In this document: positions 1-13,549 of the stretch, in pieces | Numbering within the stretch: the first letter of the stretch is position 1 | Layout of the letters: the number at the start of each line of letters is the position of its first letter | Assembly (NCBI GenBank): GCA_016709845.1 | Contig: JADJMA010000020.1 | Span: 1-64,000 of the forward strand | Origin: Flammeovirgaceae bacterium | Lineage (GTDB): Bacteria; Bacteroidota; Bacteroidia; Cytophagales; Cyclobacteriaceae | Reading direction: 5' to 3' | Length of the DNA stretch: 64,000 bases | Notes under the pieces: model-generated | Seen by the model: only the letters and a program-made list of their open reading frames with translations | The model's database searches: none | Told to the model about the DNA's origin: nothing | Made by a program: the position numbers and the translations under genes

Positions 1-2012
1 AGCAGTTCCATTTTATTTCCATCGAGAAGAGCCAAAACAGCATTCGCGCTTGCACAGAAATGTATTTCCCAATGCCATTAACTCTATCTTCCCAGGGCTT
101 AACTCGTCTGATCAAAATTTATAGGCTGCACGTCTGATGGTAAAATGGATGGCTTCACCGCTCTGCCAATAGATTTTAAAACTGAAAACTCTGATTTAAT
201 AAAGCAGTACTACAATAGAAAAATTAAATACATCTTTCAGAAGAAGCTTAACCAAGTTGTCAAAACAAATTTCATAAAAGAAACGCAAGTATGGGTGCCA
301 ACAATAAGCAAGAGTCCAGATCAATATAAAATGTATGACCGTTTCACGGTCAAAGGTTCAACAAGCAACGGTTTCCGCTTTCCCGGAGCTAGTAATTTCG
401 TGCGATGGCCAATCAAAAGTATGGAATCAACCAATAGCGGAATTGATTCAGGAAATATCTCCAACGAAATTTAAACGTGTCCTTTTCGGTAACGAAATAA
501 AAAGATTCGATGACCTAGCCAAAATAAAAGAAGCTGACTATTCAAAATGCTTTGCAGTATTGGGCAAAGACTTAAAGGCAGAACTAAACATTCCATTTGA
601 TACTCCTGCTCGTGGCAATCGTTACAAATCATACTTAGGCAAGGTTGAAAATTTCATAAGTTCTTTCTTCAAGAGTAAGGATTTTAAAGAGGCATTTCCG
701 TTACACTCAAATGAATTTCTGAAAGTAGACCAACTGCGCACAAACAAAACCACCGAGAATAGCAATATGCTTTGCTTCGGTAAAAATGAATCGGGTGTTC
801 CGCATCTAAATTCAGTTCCGTACTCTGGCATAGTCAATGGCGGCCCATACGATAAACCACCTTATAACAAAGTACACTTGTTCTTCATAACACATGCTGA
901 TGATAAGGATGTCGCTAAAAAAACTAAACGTATATTTCCATCAAGGCCACAAATCCTTCAAAGGCCTTCATGCATTTGCGCGCATCCCTTTCCATACAGA
1001 ACAAACTTTAGTATTGTATTCCACAATAAGGATAATCCAGTGGCAGAAATTGAAGAAATACTGCTGAACAAAAGAAACATCGATCGCGACCTGCAATACA
1101 TCGCCATTTACATAACTCCATTTTCAAAATTTGAAAATGACGATTCAAAGAGAGAAATCTATTATAAGGTGAAAGAAATGCTTTTAAAGCGAGGCATCAC
1201 ATCCCAGTGTATCGATTCAAATAAGGACGAAGTAGTTGATTACCAATACAGTTTATCAAATGTAGCAGTAGCAATCTTAGCTAAGCTAAAAGGCACTCCC
1301 TGGCGCTTAAATACGCCCAAGAAAAACGAGCTTATAGTAGGTATAGGCGCGTTCAAGCATAGTGATGTTCAGTACATCGGTAGCTCGTTCAGCTTTGACA
1401 ACACTGGCCACTTCAACAACTTTGAGTATTTCATGAAAAGCGAAGTGGAAATTCTTGCAGGTTCAATCATGCGCTCAGTAAGAGAATATGCCAGTGTGAA
1501 TAATAAGCCCGATAAATTGATTATTCACTTCTACAAAACAATGAGCGACAAAAGAACTTGAGCCCACTGAAAAGGGCTTGAATGAGTTGGGTTAGATATT
1601 CCAGTATTCATTGTTACCATCAACAAGACGGAATCGCAAGATATAATTGCATTCGACAAAAGCTGGCCAGAACTCTTGCCGCTCAGTGGCACTTACATTA
1701 ACATAGGTTCAAACAAGTACTTACTTTGCAACAATACACGCTACTCATTATCAGGTCAACTACAGAGCTTCAGACGGCTATCCCATCAAACTAAAAATCG
1801 ATTGCAATAAGCCAAAAGAATTAGAACAGACACAAGTGGTAAAAGACCTGATTGATCAAGTGTACCAATTCAGTAGGATGTACTGGAAATCAGTAAGGCA
1901 ACAAAACCTCCCAGTCACAATCAAGTACCCGGGAAATGGTTGCCCAAATCGCTCCCCATTTCGATGGAGACGAAATCCCCAATTCGGAAAAGACAATCTT
2001 TGGTTTTTGTAG
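1..2012 (+). CDS. Prokaryotic Argonaute (MID-PIWI part), 5' end outside window, frameshifted
   Basis: Argonautes bind a short guide nucleic acid and a complementary target. The gene is already open at base 1 and runs through at least seven frame switches (near 115, 350, 1555, 1595, 1765, 1930, 1985). Seen in order: a segment with ELVISCDGQSKV, a MID-like stretch ending GTPWRL (about 1300), then the PIWI fold starting LIVGIGAFKH, the strand LIIHFYKTMSDK, the block IPVFIVTINKTE, and a C-terminus with LPVTIKYPEMVAQ and the aromatic end GKDNLWFL. Catalytic Argonautes usually have Asp in the first strand (GID) and Asp after HR in the third motif. Here these are GIG and HFYKT, so nuclease activity is predicted to be absent. 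Inactive long Argonautes often act with a separate effector; any such partner would lie upstream of the window. Family assignment is fairly sure; subclass is not. Confidence 0.8.
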
Positions 2013-2149
2013 GGTAAAATTTTCAACTACCGTATTGCTGTGGTGGGATATATGTGAATCCGCTTTATTTACGCGCCTAAAATTAAAGTGCTAAGATATT
2101 TTTTAGACTAATCTAAATTATTAATTTTGCTAATCTTAATTTTATATTA

Positions 2150-3343
2150 GTGATCTCAAGGATAAAAATTTTAATACTTGCAATTGTCGGGGTTGCAATA
2201 ACTAGCTGTGAACAATTAGAGCCACCCATGCCTGAGAGTTCTTCCATTCTTGATGGCTCAATTGATGGACTTACCCAATCTGAAAACCTCCAATTCCTAA
2301 GGGGTGATGCGGCTTTCAATGATGAGGTGTTCACAACTTTCAATGGGCTTGGGCCATTGTTCGTGGCTACCTCGTGCGGAAGTTGCCATGCTGGCGATGG
2401 TAAGGGGCATCCGTTTACTACACTCACACGCTTTGGCCAGAGCGATGATACAGGAAATCACTTTCTTACAATGGGCGGCCCCCAACTGCCACCCCGAGCC
2501 AATCCAGGGTTTACTCCAGAGCAGCTTCCTTCGGGCATCCCTTTTTCAAGATTCACTCCCCCTGCAAACACAGGCTTAGGCTTTCTCAATGCCGTTACAG
2601 ATGAAAAATATTTTGGCGTGGGCAGATCCCAATGATTTGAACGGTGATGGTATTAGCGGTGTGCCCAATTGGATTTTTTGAAATCATATGTCTTACCAAG
2701 ACCAGGCAGTATTGAGCAAAATGGAAAATATATAGCTCGTTTTGGAAAAAAGGGAGCGGCTTATGATTTGCTACAACAAACCGCACAAGCTTACAATCAA
2801 GATATTGGCATAACGTCAACCTATGAGCCCAATGACACCCACTCAGGATTAGAGATTGATCCTGAAATTACAAATCAAACGGTTCAGGATGTAGTTTTTA
2901 TCTAAATACACTAAAAGCTCCCATTGCCCGCCCACAAGATGAAGCCATTCTCAAAGGCAAGCAGCTTTTTTCCAGCATCGGTTGCGGCAATTGCCATCGC
3001 CAAGAAATGAAAACGGGTGCATCATCTATTAAATCGCTCGCCAATAAAACATTCTATCCTTATACCGATTTGCTTCTTCATGATATGGGGAAAGGGTTAG
3101 ACGATGGATATACAGAAGGATCTGCAAAAACGTTCGAATGGCGAACACCACCGCTATGGGGGCCTAGGTCTTTCTAAAAATTCGCAGGGAGGTCAATATT
3201 ATTTATTGCACGATGGAAGGGCGCAGAGTATTGAAGAGGCGATTATTCTTCATGGTGGCGAGGGAAATCAAAGCCAGCAAGCATTTAAAATATTGTCGAT
3301 AGAAGAAAAGAAAAACCTGATCAGGTTTCTTGAAAGTTTATGA
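2150..3343 (+). CDS. Di-heme c-type cytochrome / di-heme oxidoreductase (DHOR-like), frameshifted
   Basis: Predicted extracytoplasmic lipoprotein carrying two covalently bound hemes. The GTG start gives a short hydrophobic leader ending in the lipobox-like VAITSC. The first heme site is SCGSCHAG (about residue 78) and the second is GCGNCH (near 2985). The LLHDMG and FEWRTPPLWG motifs near the end are typical of the COG3488-type di-heme family. Frame switches occur near 2610, 2670, 2900 and 3160. The stop overlaps the next start as ATGA, so it is translationally coupled to a Rieske protein and a porin. Likely role: periplasmic electron transfer or peroxide/thiol redox chemistry; the substrate is not visible. 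Confidence 0.8.
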
Positions 3344-3794
3344 ATATGATGCAAAGGAGAGAGTTTGTAAAACAAAGTTGTGTTGCTTGCCTAAGTGGCA
3401 CACTTATTCCAACCCTACTCGCTGGCTGTCACAAACAAACTATACACGTGGAATAATGGAGCCAAACGGCCTTACAGTTTCAAAAGATGAATTTATCGTT
3501 GTTAAAAAAAAGGGACGGCAAGAGAGAAGGTCGTTTATTATTGTAGCGAATGAAAAGCTGCAATTTCCTATTTACGTGTATCCTTTTCAGAAGATGAGTA
3601 CAGTGCCTTGTGGATGAGTGCAGTCATCAGGTTCAGAATTACAAGCTGCTGGTGATCATTTACATTGTCCCAGCCATGGAAGCGAGTTCAATAACAAAGG
3701 CATTAACACACAGGGCCCAGCAGAGCTTAACCTACGTACTTTCCCAGTGGTCGCATCTACCAACAATATTTTCATTGACTTGCGATCATCATGA
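3340..3794 (+). CDS. Rieske [2Fe-2S] protein, exported, frameshifted
   Basis: Small exported Rieske protein. The start ATG overlaps the preceding stop (ATGA). The N-terminus has MQRREFVKQS followed by a hydrophobic run ending LLAGC, which could be read as a Tat-type or lipoprotein leader. After frame switches near 3450 and 3605 the cluster-binding motif is complete: a Cys-x-His box (CSHQG, allowing for the indel) and the second box HCPSHGSEF. The end is RTFPVVASTNNIFIDLR, typical of the last strand of the fold. The stop again overlaps the next start as ATGA. It is probably the redox partner of the di-heme cytochrome. Whether it feeds a quinol or a soluble donor cannot be told. Confidence 0.8.
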
Positions 3795-5021
3795 AAGCAA
3801 AATCCTTTTTCCTGTTTTTAATAAGCTTGTCACTTATTAACCCTTTGCTTGCCCAGATAGATCCTTCGCTGTTAAGAAGACTCCCGAAAGACACTACCAA
3901 TCTGCTGCTTAATTTAGATGCCGTCTATAATCGTCCTTTTATTGGTATCGGCAAAGTGCCTGTAGCATTGGGCGGATATGTTGAGGCAAATTGGCAGCAT
4001 CTCGGGACGGATGGAGTAAGTGAAGGACATCAATTTCAAATGCGGAGGCTAACCCTTTTTGTCTCCTCCACCATTTCTAATCGAATTAAGTTTTTGTCTG
4101 AGATAGAATTTGAAGATGGCACCAAGGAAATTAATATAGAATTTGCCGCAGTCGACTTTGAGTTCCATCCATTGTTTAACTTACGTGGTGGAGTTGTGCT
4201 CAATCCCATTGGGGCGTTCAACCAAAAACCAGGATGGTCCCAAATGGGAATATATTGATAGACCCGTTTCAGCTACTCAAATGCTTCCCGCCACGTGGAG
4301 TAACGTGGGCTTCGGTATTTATGGTAAAAAACATAAAAACAATTGGGCTTACGCCTACGAACTCTACCTCACCAATGGCTTCGATGATCAAATTATTTCC
4401 AACACTGAGAACAAGACATTTCTACCTGCCAGTAAGCTGAACCGAAACCGTTTCGAAGAAAGCTTTAATGGCGAGCCGTTAATCACTGCAAAAGTAGCCA
4501 TCAGGAATAAAAAAATTGGTGAGCTTGGCCTTTCTTACATGGGTGGTGTGTACAATAAATTTCAGATTGATGGATTGGTACTCGATGAGAAAAGAAGGGT
4601 GGATACATGGGCAATAGATTTTAATACTACCCTTTCGCCAACAAAAACTTATCTTGTTACAGAGTGGGCTTTTATAAACGTAGACGTACCGGACCTACAC
4701 CCAGCAGTATGGTAATAAGCAAGCCGGTGGTTTCTGGATATTGTTCAACCCATCTTTAAGGGAACAATCTTTGATTTTCAAAACTCAGTTATTAATGCAG
4801 CTTGCCGTATGGAATACGTAGATTGGAACATAGGTGCATTCAAAGAAACGGGGGGAAATATTAGGGAGGATTTTGTTTCCGTTGTTCCTGGGCTTAGCTG
4901 GCGTCCAACTTCACAAACCGTCCTACGCCTTAACTATCGATATAATTGGACTACTGATCTATTGGGCAACCCTTCTTCCAGAACGGCAGGATTTCAATTC
5001 GGTTTTTCTTCTTATTTCTAG
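3791..5021 (+). CDS. Outer-membrane porin, phosphate-selective/OprP-like, frameshifted
   Basis: Beta-barrel porin of about 400 residues. The signal peptide is KSFFLFLISLSLINPLLAQ. After it come a conserved GGYVEANWQ strand, alternating hydrophobic strands (FEFHPLFNLRGG, NPIGAFNQ) and a C-terminal aromatic strand ending FGFSSYF, the usual barrel signature. Frame switches lie near 4245, 4712 and 4790. It is the last gene of the coupled cytochrome-Rieske-porin unit, so it may admit the substrate or an anion for that redox pair. About 120 bp without a gene separate it from the metal-efflux genes. Confidence 0.75.
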
Positions 5022-5170
5022 TGCAAAAACGCAATAATCTTTTCAAAGTCATATCCAGAAACTAATCCGATATAGTAAAAAAAATTGATCTCAATTGAAT
5101 TTAGCCTATTTCATTAAACATCTACTCATTTGCAACCCAATTGCACGACTTTTCGTTTAGCTTTGCGATT

Positions 5171-5482
5171 GTGAAGATAATATTAGCCATCTACATTGCC
5201 GCCCTCTCGGTTTATCCGTGTAGTGATCCTTATACTTGTAAGGATGAGCTTCAGAAGGGTGAACAAATGGTGAGTGTTTCTGATCATGAGCATTCCGATC
5301 AAGAACAGGATGTATGTACCCCTTTTTGTATTTGTTCATGCTGCGCTGCTCACATCCGGCTTTCAATCGTATCCAACATAGACTTTGATGGTGTTATCCA
5401 CAACACAAAAGAAACAATACCTTATATAGAAAGACAGGTATTGGCCGACAACAACCACATCTGGCAACCGCCCAAGATTTAA
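5171..5482 (+). CDS. Small Cys/His-rich exported protein (DUF6660-like)
   Basis: About 103 residues from the GTG start chosen here, which directly begins a signal-like stretch (KIILAIYIAALSVYPCSD); an upstream TTG at 5141 is in frame but adds a less convincing N-terminus. The middle has DHEHSDQEQD and a dense cysteine patch, CTPFCICSCC, which suggests metal binding. Similar small proteins commonly precede CusA-type pumps in Bacteroidota. It is the first gene of the metal-efflux run. A periplasmic metal sensor or chaperone is an inference from composition and place only. Confidence 0.65.
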   Translation: MKIILAIYIAALSVYPCSDPYTCKDELQKGEQMVSVSDHEHSDQEQDVCTPFCICSCCAAHIRLSIVSNIDFDGVIHNTKETIPYIERQVLADNNHIWQPPKI

Positions 5483-5567
5483 GCTCCTGTATTTTTTATT
5501 CGTCTCTGTGACGAAAGTTCTTTCTGAGACATACTGTTTGTCTCGGCTAAGATATTTAGGGCTTATC

Positions 5568-5723
5568 ATGAAAAATCAAAAACGGAAAAAGAAACAACTA
5601 AAGAACAAGAAAAGTATTGCCTCTACGATTATCCGCTATTCCTTATGGATGCTCGTTGGCCTTCTTCTCCTTTTTGTATTGCTTCTTGTGATAATCCTTC
5701 CAACTCTAAATTTTAATCACTGA
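5568..5723 (+). CDS. Small single-pass membrane protein
   Basis: 51 residues from the ATG at 5568: a very basic N-terminus (KNQKRKKKQLKNKKS) followed by one long transmembrane helix (LWMLVGLLLLFVLLLVII). It ends 5 bp before the RND pump start and is probably in the same transcript. No family is recognised. The positive-inside rule puts the basic end in the cytoplasm. It could be a small accessory subunit of the pump, but nothing in the sequence shows this. Confidence 0.5.
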   Translation: MKNQKRKKKQLKNKKSIASTIIRYSLWMLVGLLLLFVLLLVIILPTLNFNH

Positions 5724-5728
5724 CTTAT

Positions 5729-8518
<2,790 letters not shown>

Positions 8519-9075
8519 ATGACAATCATTTTGTTTCTGGTGATGGTAGGATTTGTAAATGTAAACGCACAGGATACTATGCAAATAGCAGGAGTGTATA
8601 AAACACAGGATGACTATGCATCTAAAAAGCTTTCTTATGAAGTTGATCTAAGCAATAGCAAAAATAGTTTTGGCGCATCCCGGTCACATCTTATAATAAA
8701 GCAACCCGATGTAAAAGTAAAAATCAAGAATGGCGGAGTCTATGGCTATACAAAAAGGTGCGAGTTATCGTTTTTAGCAACCAACCGTGAGTTCGGTTAC
8801 GCAAAATCGTTGACGAATCGGGGCTTATCTTATACTTGAGAAGATGGAAAGGTTATAAGGGAGCTACAAGCACTGTGTATTACTATAGTCTGACACGCTT
8901 AGGCGAAACCAAAATCCTGACTCTCGAAAATCTTGAAAAAGACTTTTCGTCATTTCCTGATTTTATTGCAAAGGTAAAACGGTTACGAGCCGTTAAACGC
9001 AAAGCGCTAAGCAAACCTGACGAAAATGGCCACTACCTGATAAACACGATTTTTAATGAAACTGTAAAAAGTTAA
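8519..9075 (+). CDS. Secreted hypothetical protein between cusA and tolC-like genes, frameshifted
   Basis: Starts with a signal peptide (TIILFLVMVGFVNVNAQ) at an ATG that is in frame with the cusA tail. After it come about 165 residues with AGVYKTQDDYASKKLSYEVD, a patch GVYGYTKKGASYRF, and later FPDFIAKVKRLRAVKRK. Frame switches lie near 8755 and 8800-8835. I do not recognise a named family. The place between the pump and its outer-membrane channel, 5 bp before the latter, argues for a periplasmic accessory or metal-related role in the efflux system; this is inference. Confidence 0.6.
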
Positions 9076-9079
9076 AGAC

Positions 9080-10303
9080 ATGAGAAAATATATCCTTCTA
9101 CTATTTGGTTTTTGTTCTCTTACGGGATTTTCGCAATCCAAACTTTCTGTTGAACAAGCCATCGATGTAGCCTTACAAAATAATATAGGCATCAAGAGTG
9201 CAGCTTATGAGGTTGAGTCTCAGAAGCAGTTAAAGAAGACATCCTTTGATCTGCCAAAGACAAATGTCTCGTTGCTGCATGGTCAATACAACAGCTATGC
9301 GAAGAACGACAACAACTTTACAATTACGCAAAGTATTCCTTTTGCAGCCTTCGGAAGTCAAGCGCTCTTAATCGCTCGTTGATTGCTTCATCAGAATTGA
9401 AAAAGGCATCAACAGAGAATGAATTGGTGTATCAGGTAAAGCAAGTCTTTTATCAGATTGCTTTTGCAAGGACGAAATACATTGTTGCTTCAGCAGGACA
9501 GTCTGTACGAAGGCTTCCTGAGGTCAGCTACACTTCGCTATAAAACAGGTGAAACCAATTTACTGGAACAGGCCACAGCAGAAACTCAACGCAACGAAGT
9601 CAAAAACCAGCTTCGCCAAAATCAATCTACTATCACCGTGTTTCGTACACAATTGAAAACATTGCTTAATAGTGAGACACTGCCAGAGATTTCAGAGAAT
9701 ACCTTAAGCGAACTTGAGTTCATTGAAACACCAGACACAACCGCACTTGCCGCTAACCCGTCATTGGCCTTTATGCGTCAACAAATTGAAGTGGCAAAGA
9801 GTGAGAAGAAAGTTGAAGCTGCAAAATTTGCCCCTGATTTTTTGATCGGATATTTCAATCAAACTCTTATTGATGTACCTAACACCGAAACGGGAGCGAT
9901 TGCCACCAGCAAGGATAGATTCACGGGCATTCAAGTGGGTGTCTCCATTCCCTTGTGGTTCGTTCCGCATCAGGGAAGAGTTAAAGCCGCAGAGTTTAAT
10001 CGTCAGGCAGCCCAAAGCAATTACCAATATTATCAGACCACATTACACGGTCAATTGCAGCAGGCGGCACAGCAGTATGCAAAAAGCAAAAGCAGTTTGG
10101 AGTATTACCGCTCTTCCGCCTTACCCAATGCTGAGTTGATCCTAAAACAATCACAGATCGCCTTTCGCGGAGGTGAAATAGGGTATGCAGAATATCTGCT
10201 GGGCGTTCGAAATGCGATCAGCATAAAAGAAGGCTACTTGCAGACCTTGAGTGACTACAATCAAAGTATTATCTACATCGAATTTTTATCGGGCACTAAA
10301 TAA
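9080..10303 (+). CDS. TolC/CusC-like outer-membrane efflux protein, frameshifted
   Basis: Outer-membrane channel of the tripartite metal exporter. It has a signal peptide (KYILLLFGFCSLTGFSQ), then LSVEQAIDVALQNN, the standard start of the outer-membrane efflux fold. Long helical regions follow with the repeat-type motif LRYKTGETNLLEQATAETQ, and the second half repeats it with FRGGEIGYAEYLLGVRN. Frame switches lie near 9362 and 9460; length is otherwise about 405 residues, normal for the family. It sits directly before the adaptor gene (8 bp gap). Confidence 0.85.
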
Positions 10304-10311
10304 GATTAACC

Positions 10312-11520
10312 ATGAAGACAACTAAATTAATTTCTATACTTTCTATTATTATTGGTTTAGCATTGACTATGTCATGCGGAAGCAAAACAGCCGAAGAAGC
10401 AATAACTGAAGACCACCACCAGGAAGAGGAAAATACCGTGGAGTTCACTGGCGCTCAATACAAAACAGCAGATATTGAACTAGGCAAAGTTGAAAACAAA
10501 CAAATTAGCGGCACTATAAAAGTAAATGGCAAACTGGATGTTCCACCTCAACAGATGGTCAGCATCTCGGTTCCACTCGGAGGTTTCTTAAAGACTACGT
10601 CTTTGTTGCAAGGGTCAAGAGTTAAAAAGGGCGAAGTGATTGCCACCATGGAAAATCTCGACTTCATACAAATGCAGCAGGATTATATTGAAGCGAAGAA
10701 CCAGCTTGAGTTTGCCAAAGCAGATTACGATCGGCAGTTGGATCTTGCTAAAGAAAATGTAAATGCTCAAAAGACCTTGCAACAAGCCAAAACAACCTAT
10801 TCGAGTTGGCAGGCAAAAACCAAAGGTCTTGAAGCCAAGTTAAAGATGCTGAATATTAATCTTGCCTCTTTGGAGGGTGGCAATATAACGAGCTCAATCA
10901 ATCTCTACTCGCCCATTGATGGTTACGTAACAGAGGTGAACGTCAACATTGGCAAATATGTAAACCCGACCGACATCCTTTTTGAAATTGTTGACACGGA
11001 ACATCTGCATGCCGAGCTTACGGTATTTGAGAAAGACGTGCCTAAACTCAAGATCGGACAAAAGGTTCGATTCACTCTTGCCAACGAATCGAAGGAAAGG
11101 ATCGCCACTGTATATTTATTAGGTCGGGAGATTAGCGCTGACCGCACAATTCGCATCCATTGTCACATCGATAAGGAAGACACCAACTTGCTTCCTGGAA
11201 TGTACCTGAAAGCTGTTGTTGAAACCGGTGGAATTCAAGTTGCTGCCCTGCCCGATAAAGCCATCATCGATTACCAGGGAAAGAAATATATTTTCTATCA
11301 ACTGAGTGAACAACCACATGCTGCGCTGAAAGAAGAAAGTAAAGAGCAACACGAAGCCGAATATCACTTCACCATGTTAGAAGTTCAAACCGGCAACAGT
11401 GAAATGGGTTATACTGAAGTTATGCTTCCTTCCGATTTTGCAACCGAGACGGCACAGGTCGTAGTCAAGAATGCGTATGCCATTCTTTCAAAAATGAAAA
11501 ACACCGAAGAAGAAGAGTAA
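10312..11520 (+). CDS. cusB: CusB-type periplasmic adaptor (membrane fusion protein) of RND efflux
   Basis: 402 residues, intact. The leader ends in the lipobox ALTMSC, so it is probably a lipoprotein. The early region is His/Glu-rich (EDHHQEEEN), possibly metal binding. The lipoyl-like half motifs GSRVKKGEVIATMENLDF and SPIDGYVTEVNVNIGKYV flank a coiled-coil hairpin (about residues 118-185), the layout of RND adaptors. The beta-barrel portion has AELTVFEKDVPKLKIGQKV. It links the CusA-like pump to the TolC-like channel encoded just upstream and is followed after 20 bp by a metal P-type ATPase. Confidence 0.88.
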   Translation: MKTTKLISILSIIIGLALTMSCGSKTAEEAITEDHHQEEENTVEFTGAQYKTADIELGKVENKQISGTIKVNGKLDVPPQQMVSISVPLGGFLKTTSLLQGSRVKKGEVIATMENLDFIQMQQDYIEAKNQLEFAKADYDRQLDLAKENVNAQKTLQQAKTTYSSWQAKTKGLEAKLKMLNINLASLEGGNITSSINLYSPIDGYVTEVNVNIGKYVNPTDILFEIVDTEHLHAELTVFEKDVPKLKIGQKVRFTLANESKERIATVYLLGREISADRTIRIHCHIDKEDTNLLPGMYLKAVVETGGIQVAALPDKAIIDYQGKKYIFYQLSEQPHAALKEESKEQHEAEYHFTMLEVQTGNSEMGYTEVMLPSDFATETAQVVVKNAYAILSKMKNTEEEE

Positions 11521-11540
11521 CTCACTAAACTGAAATCCCC

Positions 11541-13539
11541 ATGACTACTAAAGATCCCAATCATAAGCATACGTATGATGCAGAGGCAACATAACCTGCT
11601 GCACACAGGAAGAAAAAATAAACAAGGCAGCCAATACACATAGTGATGATGACGGCCATGATCATGACACGTCAGATGAAAGCACGTTCAAAATGTTTTT
11701 GCCTGCAATGATAAGCGTGGTGTTGATGGGATCAGCCATCATCATTGACAATTACATCCCGTTGTCGTTCTTCAAGGGTTGGGTGCGAACGTTGTGGTAT
11801 GTAGCAGCATACCTTCCTGTGGGCCTACCTGTTTTAAAAGATGCAGCAAAGGCAATGGTACGTGGCGAAGTATTCACCGAATTTTTATTGATGAGCATCG
11901 CCACCATTGGTGCCTTTGCCATTGGCGAATTCCCTGAAGGTGTTGCTGTGATGTTGTTCTACGCTGTTGGCGAGGTTTTCAAACACTTGCTGTCAAACGT
12001 GCAAAATTGAATATTAAAAGCCTACTCGATCAGCGGCCAGATGAAGTAACGGTTGTTGAGAACAATCAAACTAAAACTATCAAAGCGGAAGAGGCCGCTA
12101 TCGGTTCGGTGATCCAATTAAAACCTGGAGAAAAGCTAGGGCTGGATGGCGAACTGCTTTCGGAAACTGCATCGTTCAACACGGCTGCCCTTACCGGGGA
12201 AAGCACGCCCGATACAAAAACCAAGGGCGATACTGTGTTAGCGGGTATGCTCAACTTAAACACAGTCGTCTTAGTTAAAGTAACTACTGCCTATACGGAC
12301 AGTAAGCTTTCCAAAATTCTGGACATGGTGCAGAATGCTGCTTCACAAAAAGCACCTACCGAATTGTTCATCCGTAAATTTGCACGATACTATACTCCCG
12401 CAGTAGTAGCATTAGCCGTGCTCATCATTGTCATTCCTTACTTCGCAGTCAATGACTATGTATTTCGTGATTGGCTGTATCGTGCCTTGATATTTTTAGT
12501 TATCTCTTGTCCGTGTGCGTTGGTCATCTCCATTCCACTTGGCTACTTCGGTGGTATTGGTGCAGCCTCCAAAAATGGAATCTTATTTAAGGGAAGTAAT
12601 TTCCTTGACATCATGGCAGGTATACAAAACGTAGTGATGGATAAAACCGGAACACTAACTAAAGGTGTTTTTAAAGTGCAAGAGGTAGTGATTAAAGAAA
12701 ATTTTGATAAGGCTGAGGTGCTTCGCCAGGTAAATGCTCTGGAAAGTAAGAGTACGCATCCCGTGGCAACGGCTATACATGAATATGCTGGCGCAGTGGA
12801 CAGTACAATAGAAATAACCAACGTGGAAGAAATTGCGGGTCATGGATTACGCGCCATGATAGGTGGCAAAGAAATATTGGCAGGTAATTTTAAGCTGATG
12901 GACAAATTTTCCATAGCGTATGATATAGACCCTGCTTCTATTGTTTACACGGTTATTGCAGTTGGCTATGACAAGAAATTTGCTGGCTACATTACTATTG
13001 CCGATGAAATAAAAGAAGATGCAGCATCTGCTATAAAAGCGCTGCATCAACTTAACGTAAAAACCACTATGCTCAGTGGCGACAAAAGTTCTGTCGTAAA
13101 GCTTGTAGCAGAAAAACTGGGTATTGATAATGCCTTTGGCGATTTACTGCCCGAAGATAAAGTGAACAAGGTAAAAGAGATAAAAGCAACCGGTGGTAGC
13201 GTTGCCTTTACAGGCGATGGCGTAAACGATGCCCCCGTTGTAGCACTTAGTGATGTAGGTATTGCCATGGGAGGCCTGGGTAGTGATGCCACCATAGAAA
13301 CTGCGGATGTAGTTATACAGGACGATAAACCTTCAAAAATCCCAATGGCGATTAACATCGGCAAGAAAACCAAACGGATTGTATGGCAAAACATAAGCCT
13401 GGCCTTTGCAGTAAAGGCAATTGTACTCGTTCTCGGAGCCGGAGGGTTGGCTACCATGTGGGAGGCTGTGTTTGCAGACGTAGGTGTGGCATTGCTTGCC
13501 ATTCTAAATGCGGTGAGAATTCAAAAGATGAAATTTTAA
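11541..13539 (+). CDS. Heavy-metal P1B-type ATPase (Zn/Cd/Pb type), frameshifted
   Basis: ATP-driven cytoplasmic metal exporter. The N-terminus is short and metal-binding in composition (ITCCTQEEK, then HSDDDGHDHD) instead of a full HMA domain. Next come transmembrane helices, the actuator motif LTGESTPD, the ion-binding CPCAL in TM6, the phosphorylation site DKTGTLT, the HP locus STHPVATA and the hinge GDGVNDAPV. CPC plus the His-rich end suits Zn, Cd or Pb rather than copper. Frame switches lie near 11592 and 11970-12000. It follows cusB in the same direction and works one membrane further in than the RND pump. Confidence 0.88.
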
Positions 13540-13549
13540 GTCAAGCCCC

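Noticed and set aside
1..2012. Argonaute as a true pseudogene
   Set aside because: The density of frame switches is like that of nearby genes that are clearly functional families, so sequencing error explains it as well.
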